The notes beneath the pieces were generated by a model. That model did no database searches. It saw nothing but the letters and a program-made list of their open reading frames with translations, and was not told the origin of the DNA. From Selenomonas sp. (GTDB taxonomy: Bacteria > Bacillota > Negativicutes > Selenomonadales > Selenomonadaceae), in the NCBI GenBank assembly GCA_022482925.1, contig JAKVOG010000007.1, forward strand, positions 62,001-126,000: DNA of 64,000 bases. The letters run 5' to 3'. The position numbers and the translations under genes were made by a program. Below are positions 13,654 through 22,035 of the stretch, piece by piece (positions within the stretch are counted from its first letter, which is position 1; every line of letters starts with the position of its first letter).

Positions 13654-14310
13654 ATATTTCAGTTTACATATCTCCGCTTTTTGAATTTCATCATTACTGT
13701 TATAATGATATATCGTATATGTAAAATAAATGTCATCACCGTCTGATTTTATTGAGTTTGTCGAAATATAAAATTTATTCATACCTGTAATTCTTTTAGT
13801 ACCATAATGGATATGATAACTTTTGCCATGATTATATACAGCATACTCATGATTCTCCGTTAAATGCTCAATTGTGTAATACATAATTGGTTGGTAAAAA
13901 TCTTGCTTTTCTACATTTGTCTCATAGACCTTCATGTATTGCGTTAGCAATGTACCGTCTTTCATATAAAAACCTGTAAAATTTCGTTGAACGTCTCCCG
14001 TCCAAAAATATAATCTTAATCGGTATATCCCATAGCCGTCCTGTAATTTTTCAGGCTTCACATAGGTATTGTCATAACTATCAAGTTCAGTCTTAGCCCC
14101 CTTGTAGGAATACTTGACCATCATCCATACATCTGCATAATCCGCATTATCCCCATACACATAATGTGGACTTATTGTCTGCGTATCCAAGAAAAATCCA
14201 TAGTAATCATTCGATTCAATCCATTGCCACTGATGCTGCAGTGCCTGGCTCACATTGCTGAACTGAAGGAGCAGCAACAAGCAAATACAGATACTTTTTA
14301 TAAGTCTCAT
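13654..14310 (-). pseudogene. N-terminal part of a secreted Adhesin_E-like protein, split by IS4
   Basis: ATG 14310 (GGGAGGGGATTGG ribosome site) opens a signal peptide (MRLIKSICICLLLLLQFS, cleavage after SQA). Two units of about 110 residues follow, each opening with a Trp-rich strand and a 'Y..F.DTQTI' or 'I.TNSI' motif (QWQWIESNDYYGFFLDTQTI), which resembles surface-adhesin E-like domains of Negativicutes. Without the IS the protein would be about 295 residues. It is the counterpart of the divergent gene 14382-15065 and is convergent with RNA copy A. The as-read frame continues into the IS and stops at 13591. Confidence 0.75.
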
Positions 14311-14329
14311 CCAATCCCCTCCCACTTGA

Positions 14330-14358
14330 TTGACATTCTATTTTCATTATATCATAAT
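14330..14358 (+). promoter_or_regulatory. Promoter for the gene at 14382
   Basis: TTGACA (14330-14335), 17-bp spacer, CATAAT (14353-14358). It lies in the 71-bp region between the two divergent secreted-protein genes. Confidence 0.65.
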
Positions 14359-14381
14359 ATGTTTTAAGAGGGGGCATATTC

Positions 14382-15065
14382 ATGAAACAGATCATTAGTG
14401 CATCACTATTGCTCATAACACTGATGCTGCCAAGTAACTTTTCTTTTGCATCAGCGCGTTGGGTCAATGCAGAATCTACACCAGATTGCAATACCTATGT
14501 TGATTCACAAACAGTATCGTATAATAAAGACGACAATAATATCACGTATTGGATAAAGAGAACTAGTCCTCCAGCTTATGGCTATACATTCATGGAACAG
14601 CATAGCTGTAACTTGACAGAGAAAAAGATCGACATCTTGAAATCCATAACTTATAAACAGGAAATCCTACAAAGATCTACCAATACCCCACATTCATATG
14701 TTATTCGCATTACTCCGGATTCCCCTGCAGAGCATGAGGTCAATACTGCTTGCAGTACCATCGGTTTAGCTCCTGTTCTTGGCGTATCGACACATCGATG
14801 GAAATGGATCCATTCTACAGACAAGACTTCCTACTCCATCTGTGTAGATCAGAAAGAGTACAATCCGGCAACCGGCAGAGCACTGATCTATATAAAGAAG
14901 ACTTATTTGAACGGAAGACATTGGACACAGGCTTATGTTTGTAATTTAAAAGAAAACACGCTAACGACATCACTTGATGAATCGAACAATGATCAAAAGT
15001 TTATTGTCCCTGACAGTATTGAAGAACGGATATTTAATGCAGCGGTTATCCTATGCAAGCAATAG
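14382..15065 (+). CDS. Secreted Adhesin_E-like protein (two repeated domains)
   Basis: A 227-residue exported protein; ATG 14382 follows AGAGGGGGCATATTC. Signal peptide MKQIISASLLLITLMLP, cleaved about residue 27. Two domains start with RWVNAESTPDCNTYVDSQTV and WKWIHSTDKTSYSICVDQKE, each about 100 residues and each holding Cys pairs that could form disulfides. The C-terminus, FIVPDSIEERIFNAAVILC, matches the end of the IS-split gene at 11836-14310. Its stop lies 6 bp from the shared terminator that ends RNA copy B. The role is unknown; an envelope location is inferred from the signal peptide. Confidence 0.75.
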   Translation: MKQIISASLLLITLMLPSNFSFASARWVNAESTPDCNTYVDSQTVSYNKDDNNITYWIKRTSPPAYGYTFMEQHSCNLTEKKIDILKSITYKQEILQRSTNTPHSYVIRITPDSPAEHEVNTACSTIGLAPVLGVSTHRWKWIHSTDKTSYSICVDQKEYNPATGRALIYIKKTYLNGRHWTQAYVCNLKENTLTTSLDESNNDQKFIVPDSIEERIFNAAVILCKQ

Positions 15066-15070
15066 TTTAT

Positions 15071-15102
15071 AAAAGCTCCGTCGGTTATCGGCGGAGCCTT
15101 TT
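15071..15102. terminator. Bidirectional terminator shared by 14382 gene and RNA copy B
   Basis: AAAAGCTCCGTCGG / CGGCGGAGCCTTTT arms with a short loop are flanked by A and T runs on both sides. Confidence 0.9.
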
Positions 15103-16515
15103 ACTATCCCGAGAAATGCCTCGCGTACCACAGCTTTGGTGGACAGCCCTCCTCAGGCCGCGCTGGCGAGCTTTCTCTCCGCAATGCATGCGCTTCTCTT
15201 ATAGCCCAGTCCATTCCCGCCTGTCAGGGCGTTTCCTGCGCCGCCTGCTCCGGGCCGTCCACGTCGCAGTCGTACGCCGTGGGCGCAGCTCAGGGGCTCC
15301 TGCCTTGAGATCCTTTCTCTGAATGCTGCTACAGGCACGGGCGTCCTTCCTTGGGTGGACAGGGACACTGTGAGTCAGCAAGCCCCCGTCAGGAATTAGC
15401 CCACTCGGCAGATGATGGGCTTCCTGCCAGCAGAAGATAGGAAAACGTCAGGCACAGCCCACCATCATAGCGCAAAGCCCCACGCCTGCCCGCACAGCGT
15501 ACCCGTCCACTTCGTCCGGACACCATCCGGCGGATGGCTGCGCCCCGCCTTGCTATACGCCGCCCCCGCGGGATGGGGCGGCTTTTTGCGCTCTGGGGCT
15601 CGTGGGCAAAGCTCGCTCCGGACCGCATCCTCCTCGCCAGTCGCGCTCACCTTGGGTGGTCTTTGCGCCCTGGCTGGTGATTTTTCCGCGAGCGCCCTGG
15701 CAGCAGCCTGCCGGTTTCGCGCTTTCCCTGCCTGCGGGGGCGCGGTCCTCCGCTCAAGGAAAGCCGCCTTGCATGCATTCCGATAACTGCCTTTCGCCTA
15801 TCGCCAGCGAGCACCCTGCGGGCGGCCCCTCACGCCATCGATAGGCACAGTTATCGAAACGCATACGCGGACTGCAGCTCTTCATGGTGGCCGCATCCAG
15901 CTCCTGCATCGGCCGCATCCCTGCGTCCGCCCACCAGCCGCCCGGCGGGCCGACACGCCGACCTCATCAGCTGGAGGCCGCTTTCCCGTGAGCAGGGAAG
16001 CGGCCGGATCAGGACACGGGACACTCAGCTGCTGCGCTCCGGACCGGAAGCAGCGTCCGTTGCCCAGCCCTGCAAGAAATCCTGACCGCATATTAGGGAA
16101 TGGACATATCAGCCCGCCCAGCAGGGTTCGCGTCATCCATGGCTTTGGTGGACAGGTTCCTGTCCACGTCGCCAGCGATGACCGGGGGCGCAGCTCATCA
16201 TACCAGCAGCCCAGCTCATCAGGGACGGACTGCCAGCCTGGCGCCGCCTCGGCGTTCGGACCTGCGATCTCCTGCCAGTGCGGGGGCTCAGGTCTTCGCC
16301 CTCCTTCCGCACCGGTAGGAGCCCTCCGGCCACTCAGCCGCAGCTCTGCCAGTCAGGCAGACCGTCCCTGTGCATGCTCGTCACCGGCACGGGTGTCCTT
16401 TGCCTTTGGTGGACACCCTCCGGTCGGCTGCCGCCCACCTCCAGGCATCCACGTCGGCAACGACACCGCTCCATCCGGGAGCCGGGGGACCGGGCTCGCA
16501 TCCAGCTCGCCTTAA
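15072..16515 (-). ncRNA. Very large structured RNA, copy B (undescribed family?)
   Basis: The minus-strand counterpart of copy A. Read from 16511 it starts with the same 20 bases, then the GTCG-TTGC-CGAC hairpin with a changed loop, the GGGTGTCC/GGACACCC hairpin (16391-16418), the 60-nt block (16268-16327), a hairpin GTGGACAGG-AA-CCTGTCCAC flanked by CGAC and CAAAG (16143-16170), the 28-nt block (15239-15266) and the 22-nt block (15123-15144). In the 60-nt block the stem CCAGTG/CGCTGG of copy A is CCGGTG/CACTGG here, so pairing is kept by compensating changes. Another helix, about CGATAACTG with CAGTTATCG (15779-15856), is specific to this copy. No frame is conserved between copies. Confidence 0.7.
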
Positions 16516-16566
16516 GTAAAACCATCTCCTCATTTCAAAAACGCACTTTTCTTTCACCAAAATATG

Positions 16567-17259
16567 TCAAATATTATGAAACTGACCTTTAAATAAATCA
16601 TGAGAATATCGTGAAACAGTAGTTTCCTTTTCAATATTACCTCTCGTTGTCTCTATATCTAAAACCGCTTTGAATGACACATCATTTTCTATATGTGGAC
16701 AACCTGGGAAAAACACAAATCCTTCCACCACTTCATAAGCCCGCATATTAATTACAGGCTTTAAAAAATTATCTTTCAGAAGTATTACATCATGCTTAGT
16801 ACCATCATAAGGTTCCATATCATAACTATCCGCAGGCCTTGCATTTGCCTGGCTGGAATTCAAGACTGCTTTATTAGGCATCACTAATTTAAATTGTGCA
16901 ATTCCGATTGGGAGTTGTGATCGATTTTCAATGCGAAGATAAATAAGTAACCGATTATCTGCAGTAAAATGGTCACTCCTATCATAGGGAAAATAAATTG
17001 GTGACGGAAGAATTTCTACATGTAAATTCCATCGCTCCTTATGCTCATTAAACAAATAGTTTGCAATAGCAGCAAAACTACCTGCTGAAAATGGAAATAC
17101 CAGTAACGATACTACCTTATCAGGAATAGCCGGAACAAAATACATTACACTTCCGGCTGCAACAAAGATGCTACCGATACAACCTCCAATCAAAAATTTA
17201 TAAGGGTGTCTATGAATCTTACTATCAATTGACTTTGCCATTCTATTTACGTAGTTCAT
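16567..17259 (-). CDS. Inner-membrane protein, unknown
   Basis: A 230-residue protein with a basic N-terminus (KSIDSKIHRHPYKF), two membrane helices (about 22-44 and 48-68: LIGGCIGSIFVAAGSVMYF, VVSLLVFPFSAGSFAAIA) and a soluble C-terminal domain of about 160 residues, rich in beta strands (RLLIYLRIENRSQLPIGI, NMRAYEVVEGFVFFPG). It lies upstream of RNA copy B in the same orientation, with about 50 bp between its stop and the start of homology. I do not recognise a family. Low GC compared with flanking core genes suggests acquisition with the island. Confidence 0.65.
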   Translation of the reverse strand: MNYVNRMAKSIDSKIHRHPYKFLIGGCIGSIFVAAGSVMYFVPAIPDKVVSLLVFPFSAGSFAAIANYLFNEHKERWNLHVEILPSPIYFPYDRSDHFTADNRLLIYLRIENRSQLPIGIAQFKLVMPNKAVLNSSQANARPADSYDMEPYDGTKHDVILLKDNFLKPVINMRAYEVVEGFVFFPGCPHIENDVSFKAVLDIETTRGNIEKETTVSRYSHDLFKGQFHNI

Positions 17260-17348
17260 AAACTCAACATACTCCTTCTTCTACATACATATAATATATT
17301 TATTATACACTCTACCCAAAGTTACACTCCTATTTATTTCTATTACGC

Positions 17349-18456
17349 TTTGTAGATTTGTCAATGATGTGAGACCTAAAAAATGACAAAATCCTAGAGA
17401 AAATTCAAGTGGTCTACACCAGCTGCTTTCGCTTTTGAATTGGAGAAAGCCAATTCAGTGATTGCATGGGGATCTGATTGGCTCTGCGGCGATAACGGGC
17501 CATCTGTAGATTCAAGTCATCAAAGGAGTAGAACTTCAGATGGTTATAGAAACGCTCTTGATCGCTCCTATGGCTGCGTTCGACTTTACCGTTATGTCTA
17601 GGCGTCCGAGGCCGGATGCGCTTGTGGTTTATGCCTAACTTCTGGCAAAGGACATCCAGCGGATGAGTTCGGTCCGTTTTGGCAATATGAGTAAACTCTG
17701 CCCCATTGTCCGTTTGCAGAATTTGGGGCTGGTAACCGAAATAACGGATGGCACGCTGGAGAAAATCTACTGTTGAAAAGCTGGTCTGTTCAAGGTATGG
17801 ATAGAGGAATCTCTCCCTCGAAGCTTCATCAATCACGGTATATTGGTAGAATTTCTGAGGCATATCGCCTGTATAACAAGCGGTAGGGACATATTTGACG
17901 TCCATCTGCCATTTAACACCAATCTGATCAGGGGTATCATAGGGCTTCGGCACATAAGCCTTCTTGGTAGAAGAGGCCTTGGATGAGTATCTAAGCTGGC
18001 GGAAGACACGGTATAGGGAGAGCGGATGGCGGGAATAACCTTTCTGGGACTTGAGCTTGCCGAACATCTCCAATAAGGATATATGAGGATTCCTGCGATG
18101 CAGATCATGAATCCATTTAAGTTCCTGCTCGGTATGTGAGTTTGGGTGAGGAGAATGCGGTCGATGTGAATGATCCAGCAAAGATTCCCGCGTCTCATCG
18201 AAGCGTTTATTCCAGCGCATCAGAGAAGCTTTAGAGATATGGTAGCGACGACAGACGAACTTGACGCCGACGCCAGAGCGGTAGAGCTTGACGGCATAGA
18301 ATCGAGTAGAAACTTCATGTGGCAAATAACGATTGGAATGTGGTATACTAGTCAAAACGGTTAACATCCTTTCTGAATTTGGTGTGCAAATTAAATTCTA
18401 CAGGATTTAACCGTTTTTTTATAGGGGTGGTCTCACATCAATTGTAAAGCTACAAA
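17349..18456 (-). mobile_element. IS481-family insertion sequence
   Basis: The ends are imperfect inverted repeats of 28 bp (23 matches), starting TTTGTAG and including TGATGTGAGACC, at 17349-17376 and 18429-18456. One transposase gene lies inside. No clear target duplication is seen, so the insertion is old or has recombined. The right end recurs at 1049-1096, marking the far side of the accessory region. Confidence 0.9.
17414..18367 (-). CDS. IS481-family transposase
   Basis: A 317-residue DDE transposase encoded in a single frame, as is typical for IS481. An N-terminal helix-turn-helix (VCRRYHISKASLMRWNKRF, about 38-58) recognises the ends. The rve integrase core has Asp in KWQMDVKYV, Asp in ILQTDNGAEF and Glu in RHNGKVERSHRSDQERF. 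All three are intact, so the enzyme may be functional. The ATG at 18367 is preceded by AGAAAGG. Confidence 0.92.
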   Translation of the reverse strand: MLTVLTSIPHSNRYLPHEVSTRFYAVKLYRSGVGVKFVCRRYHISKASLMRWNKRFDETRESLLDHSHRPHSPHPNSHTEQELKWIHDLHRRNPHISLLEMFGKLKSQKGYSRHPLSLYRVFRQLRYSSKASSTKKAYVPKPYDTPDQIGVKWQMDVKYVPTACYTGDMPQKFYQYTVIDEASRERFLYPYLEQTSFSTVDFLQRAIRYFGYQPQILQTDNGAEFTHIAKTDRTHPLDVLCQKLGINHKRIRPRTPRHNGKVERSHRSDQERFYNHLKFYSFDDLNLQMARYRRRANQIPMQSLNWLSPIQKRKQLV

Positions 18457-18484
18457 CATCATTATGCAATATTAACGCTTTTCC

Positions 18485-18514
18485 TTTACAAGTTAGGCCA
18501 CCTTGTGCTATAAT
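18485..18514 (+). promoter_or_regulatory. tRNA-Ser promoter
   Basis: TTTACA (18485-18490), 18-bp spacer, TATAAT (18509-18514), 20 bp before the tRNA. Confidence 0.7.
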
Positions 18515-18534
18515 ATTTCTGTTCGCGAGAACAC

Positions 18535-18623
18535 GGAGAGGTGTCCGAGTGGTCGAAGGTGCCGCACTCGAAATGCGGTAGGGTTAATAGCCCTCGTGGG
18601 TTCGAATCCCACCCTCTCTGCCA
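18535..18623 (+). tRNA. tRNA-Ser (anticodon CGA)
   Basis: The cloverleaf is complete: acceptor GGAGAGG pairs with CCTCTCT (first pair G-U), the anticodon stem CCGCA/TGCGG encloses loop CTCGAAA (anticodon CGA, reads UCG), there is a long serine-type variable arm (AGGG/CCCT), the T arm has GTTCGAATC, discriminator G and an encoded CCA. Confidence 0.95.
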
Positions 18624-19079
18624 TTATGAAATTAAGCCCTGCAGCTGATGCGGGGCTTTTTTTTGCACAAAATCGACAAACAAAAAACCGGCCAGCTGCC
18701 TGACCGGTCAATCCACAAATAAAACACACCTTTTCCTGACGATAAAACTTCTTCTGTCCTCATCCTATGGACACAGTAAACTCCTGAAGATCTCCCTCCG
18801 TTCCCTTCTTCGTCCACACAATTCCGCCTAAAACCTGCGGGCTGACTGCGGGTTTCCGTAAAGAAATCCCATGCCAGCTCATACCCCGAAAAATCATCAA
18901 ACAACCAGCTTTACAAAGCAACATCCCGCAATCCCAATAAAATCAAGGTCTCCCGAGCCCGCGCCAGTCCTCGGTTCATGGACATTCTCGAACTTGACCC
19001 GTCAAAAGTCAAAAGGATGACTCGAAATCAAGTGTGGTGAATAGCCACCGTGGGTTCGAATCCCACCCTCTCTGCCATT
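18595..19079 (+). repeat. Direct repeat of the tRNA-Ser 3' end (putative att sites)
   Basis: The last 31 bp of the tRNA region (18595-18625) recur exactly at 19049-19079. Similarity extends back to the anticodon loop (ACTCGAAAT near 19019), although the variable arm differs by compensating changes. A second, beheaded tRNA-Ser, or the att scar of a lost integrative element, would look like this. The 420 bp between contain a terminator (18634-18664) and no credible gene. Confidence 0.6.
18634..18664 (+). terminator. Terminator of tRNA-Ser
   Basis: AAGCCC / GGGGCTT with a loop of about 12 nt and a run of eight T. Confidence 0.75.
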
Positions 19080-19087
19080 GAAAGCGT

Positions 19088-19120
19088 AACTCCCATGACA
19101 GTTTTGTCATGGGAGTTTTT
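19088..19120 (+). terminator. Terminator after the tRNA-Ser 3' copy
   Basis: Perfect 13-bp arms AACTCCCATGACA / TGTCATGGGAGTT with a GTTT loop, then T-rich. Its presence suggests the truncated tRNA copy was once a transcribed gene. Confidence 0.85.
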
Positions 19121-19200
19121 GTGTTTTCTTCTACAATTCAATTCATTATTAACAAATCTAAAGAATTTCACCATATTTTTATAATAATTTATTAATCTTA

Positions 19201-19229
19201 TTGTCAAAACGAAAGCCTTACCTTATAAT
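19201..19229 (+). promoter_or_regulatory. Promoter of the small gene at 19279
   Basis: TTGTCA (19201-19206), 17-bp spacer, TATAAT (19224-19229). The short leader can form CGGTC-CTGCA-GACCG. Confidence 0.75.
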
Positions 19230-19278
19230 TAACCTTGCGGTCCTGCAGACCGACTATATAAATGGGAGGTTGAAGGCT

Positions 19279-19476
19279 TTGGATAAAGTCAGATCCGACC
19301 AGTCCGCTAACAGCTTTGCACTGCTGGATGAAGATTTCTTTCTTCTGCAGACCAAAGCTGAAGATGTCCTCCTGGACACCGTAGGACTAGGTAGAAAAAT
19401 GCAGGAAGCGTTTGAGCGCCACGGTGAAGGGATGAGCTCGTCAGTGTTGTGGAAGGCACTACAGCCCAAGAGATGA
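19279..19476 (+). CDS. Small protein, unknown
   Basis: The 65-residue protein probably starts at TTG 19279, 9 bases after GGGAGG and downstream of a strong promoter. A longer reading from 19201 would start inside the promoter and is rejected. The sequence is helical and charged (NSFALLDEDFFLLQTKAEDV, GLGRKMQEAFERHGEGM). A dedicated promoter and terminator (19489-19523) support a monocistronic gene. No family recognised. Confidence 0.6.
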   Translation: MDKVRSDQSANSFALLDEDFFLLQTKAEDVLLDTVGLGRKMQEAFERHGEGMSSSVLWKALQPKR

Positions 19477-19488
19477 TACCCTGACGCG

Positions 19489-19523
19489 AAAAGCCCCACA
19501 GCTTCAATGAAGCTGTGGGGCTT
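19489..19523. terminator. Bidirectional terminator
   Basis: AAAAGCCCCACAGCTTC / GAAGCTGTGGGGCTTT arms form a near-perfect stem serving the small gene (+) and the TRAP permease gene (-). Confidence 0.9.
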
Positions 19524-19552
19524 TCTCTATACATACATTAGGAGTTTCAGGA

Positions 19553-21475
19553 TCATACCGCCTGTTTACGGCGTTTAAGCTGCAATGCCAGGATCACCGC
19601 AAAGATGACCACACCAATGACATCGGTGATCCAGCCCGGTTTGATCAGCATCAGACCGCCGACTGCAAGCAGCAGACGCTCTGCCAGGATGCATTTGTCG
19701 GCCAGGAAGCCAATGAGTGCCGAGCTCAAAGCAACCATGCCCAGCAACGCTGTAATTGTTGCCAGCAGCAGGTCGATCATCGTACCGCTGACCATCAGCA
19801 GTACCGGTGACAGAACGAACATATATGGGATGATAAACGCGGCAATAGCCAGTTTCGACGCATTGACTCCCGTCTTCAACGGGTCACCTCCACTGATACC
19901 TGCACCGGCATATGCAGCCAGTGCCACTGGTGGTGTAATATCGGCGATAATGCCAAAGTAGAAAACAAACATATGCGCAGCCAGGATTGGTACCCCCATC
20001 TGAACCAGTGCCGGAGCGGCAATAGTCGAGGTGATGACATAGTTCGCAGTCGTCGGCACACCCATCCCCAGGATAATAGCCGTAATCATCGTGAAGAACA
20101 TTGTTGGCAGCAGCAGACCACCAGACAGGTCCAGAAGCCCCGAAGCCAACTTCAAGCCAACACCAGTCTTCGTAACAACGCCAATGATGATACCAGCCGA
20201 TGCGCATGCCACCAATACGCCCAGTACATTACGCGCACCATTCTCCAGTCCGCGGACAATCTCAATGGGTTTCATACGCGTAGATTTTCTGAGTGCCGAG
20301 CAAAGGATTGCCAATACGATAGCCACCAATGCCGCCCGCATCGGCGTATAGCCAGATACCAGCAGGTAAACGATGACGACCAGCGGCAAAGCCAGATGTC
20401 CCCGTTCCGTAAGCAGCCTGCCCATTTTCGGCAGCTGATCACGTGGAATCCCCTTGAGGTTATTCCGCTTCGCTTCAAAATGCACACCAAGCCAAATACC
20501 GGCAAAATACAGCAACGCCGGTACCACTGCTGCCTTGACTATCTCGATATAAGGAACACCGACGAACTCCGCCATAAGGAAGGCTGCAGCCCCCATGACC
20601 GGCGGCATCAGCTGCCCACCAGTCGAGGCTGCTGCCTCAACTGCGCCAGCAAAATCTTTATGATAGCCCAGCTTCTTCATCATCGGGATTGTCAGTGATC
20701 CTGTACCGACTACATTAGCCACAGAACTGCCCGACACAGTCCCCATCAAACCAGATGACAATACAGCCACCTTTGCCGGACCACCACTGGCCCAGCCCGC
20801 AATCGAATTGGCCAGGTCTATAAAGAATTTGCCCAATCCAGTCGATTCCAGATAGGCTCCGAACAGGATGAACAGAAAGATAAAGGTCGAAGATACCCCC
20901 AGTGGAATACCGAAGATGCCCTCTGTCGTGAAATACAGATGACCAACCAACTGCGGCAATGTCAGCCCACGATGTGCCAGAATCCCCGGCATATATGGCC
21001 CAGCAAAGGCATAAGCCAGGAAGGCCAGCACTACACAGACCATCGGAATGCCGACCACGCGGCGCGTAGCCTCGATAACCAACAAAATGCCAATCACACC
21101 GACTATCAGATCAACACTTGATACCGTCCCCGCTCTCAAGACCAGATGCTGATACTCATAGATGATATACGCCGGAGCCGCTGCTCCCAGGACAGCCAGG
21201 ATAAGATCCAATGGATGAATCTTATTTCTGGACCATGAACGACACGTCGGATAAAGCAGGAAGGCCAGCGCCAGACCGAACCCCAAATGGACTCCACGCT
21301 GCAGCTGAGCATCCAATACCCCGAAGGTCGCCGTATAAAGCTGAAATACAGAAAACGCAATCGCAATTGCTGAAACGATTTTAGCCATGAAGCCCGTATA
21401 CTCCATCGTATCGGATTCCCTGTCATATTGTTTCAGGACGTCTTCCGCTAATTTTGCCTCGGACTTTTCTTTCAT
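19553..21475 (-). CDS. TRAP transporter, fused 4TM/12TM permease (TAXI type)
   Basis: A 640-residue inner-membrane permease in which the small (DctQ) and large (DctM) subunits are fused, as is usual for TAXI-type TRAP systems. The N-terminal four helices (about 30-130) are followed by the large subunit with the family loop GSVSGSSVANVVGTGSLTIP and the conserved PPVMGAAAFLMAEFVGVPY; a second pseudo-symmetric half contains MGVPTTANYVITSTIAAPAL and ADITPPVALAAYAGAGISG. It imports an organic acid or amino acid with Na+ or H+. The start overlaps the DUF1850 stop by 4 bases, so the two are coupled. The substrate cannot be read from sequence. Confidence 0.93.
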   Translation of the reverse strand: MKEKSEAKLAEDVLKQYDRESDTMEYTGFMAKIVSAIAIAFSVFQLYTATFGVLDAQLQRGVHLGFGLALAFLLYPTCRSWSRNKIHPLDLILAVLGAAAPAYIIYEYQHLVLRAGTVSSVDLIVGVIGILLVIEATRRVVGIPMVCVVLAFLAYAFAGPYMPGILAHRGLTLPQLVGHLYFTTEGIFGIPLGVSSTFIFLFILFGAYLESTGLGKFFIDLANSIAGWASGGPAKVAVLSSGLMGTVSGSSVANVVGTGSLTIPMMKKLGYHKDFAGAVEAAASTGGQLMPPVMGAAAFLMAEFVGVPYIEIVKAAVVPALLYFAGIWLGVHFEAKRNNLKGIPRDQLPKMGRLLTERGHLALPLVVIVYLLVSGYTPMRAALVAIVLAILCSALRKSTRMKPIEIVRGLENGARNVLGVLVACASAGIIIGVVTKTGVGLKLASGLLDLSGGLLLPTMFFTMITAIILGMGVPTTANYVITSTIAAPALVQMGVPILAAHMFVFYFGIIADITPPVALAAYAGAGISGGDPLKTGVNASKLAIAAFIIPYMFVLSPVLLMVSGTMIDLLLATITALLGMVALSSALIGFLADKCILAERLLLAVGGLMLIKPGWITDVIGVVIFAVILALQLKRRKQAV

Positions 21476-21969
21476 CGTAACATCCCTTTCCCTAACGAAT
21501 CGACAAATAGATCAACCGGAGTCCCCGGTGGATAGGTTTCAAACAGGCGATAGGTCCGCCCGCCAAGGTATAGTGTCAACTGCGTACCAACGCCTGTACG
21601 CAGGGTAAGCTGAGGAAAATGGCGTTCCATCCCGTCAAGGATATAATAATCCCCCTCCTGATAGAAATGTCCTTCTTCCGCCAGGAACGGCAGGCCTACG
21701 CCAAAAGACTGATACTTCGTCGAATGCAGGATAAAACTATGCCCATCCACATCAACAGCCAGATTCTCCAATACCGGTGTCTTCTGTACCGAATGAATGA
21801 AATGGATGGAAAATGGGGTACCAGGCTGTGCGGGTACGATAGCTACGGTAGTATCACCGGCAGCCCGGACAAACAGGCAGGGCTGCAACAGGATATCCAC
21901 TGCTCCCAGCAGGATACCAAGCACACAAAGCCATACAATTGGACGATTTACGCTCAACAAGACCACCAC
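21472..21969 (-). CDS. DUF1850 domain protein of the TAXI-TRAP operon
   Basis: A 165-residue protein with one N-terminal hydrophobic helix (IVWLCVLGILLGAVDILL) and an exported beta-rich domain: FSIHFIHSVQKTPVLENLAV, YQSFGVGLPFLAEEGHF. DUF1850 genes sit between TAXI solute receptor and permease genes in many bacteria, as here, and an accessory role in transport is presumed. Its 3' end overlaps the permease start. A hairpin between it and the receptor gene may lower its expression. Confidence 0.85.
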   Translation of the reverse strand: MVVLLSVNRPIVWLCVLGILLGAVDILLQPCLFVRAAGDTTVAIVPAQPGTPFSIHFIHSVQKTPVLENLAVDVDGHSFILHSTKYQSFGVGLPFLAEEGHFYQEGDYYILDGMERHFPQLTLRTGVGTQLTLYLGGRTYRLFETYPPGTPVDLFVDSLGKGMLR

Positions 21970-21983
21970 TTCCCAATACTAGC

Positions 21984-22009
21984 AAAAGCCTCCAGAACTG
22001 GAGGCTTTT
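21984..22009. terminator. Intercistronic hairpin between TAXI receptor and DUF1850
   Basis: AAAAGCCTCCAG / CTGGAGGCTTTT with a 2-nt loop. In the operon direction it would end part of the transcripts, so more receptor than permease would be made. Confidence 0.8.
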
Positions 22010-22035
22010 GCTTAATACTTTATCCAGCAAGCAAC

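Noticed and set aside
15153-16592. Reading frames across RNA copy B (175, 124, 104 codons and others)
   Set aside because: Same reasons: none corresponds to a frame in copy A, and base changes between copies preserve pairing rather than codons.
18632-18904. A 90-codon minus-strand frame between tRNA-Ser and its 3' copy
   Set aside because: It overlaps the tRNA terminator, has no ribosome site and shows no recognisable protein sequence.
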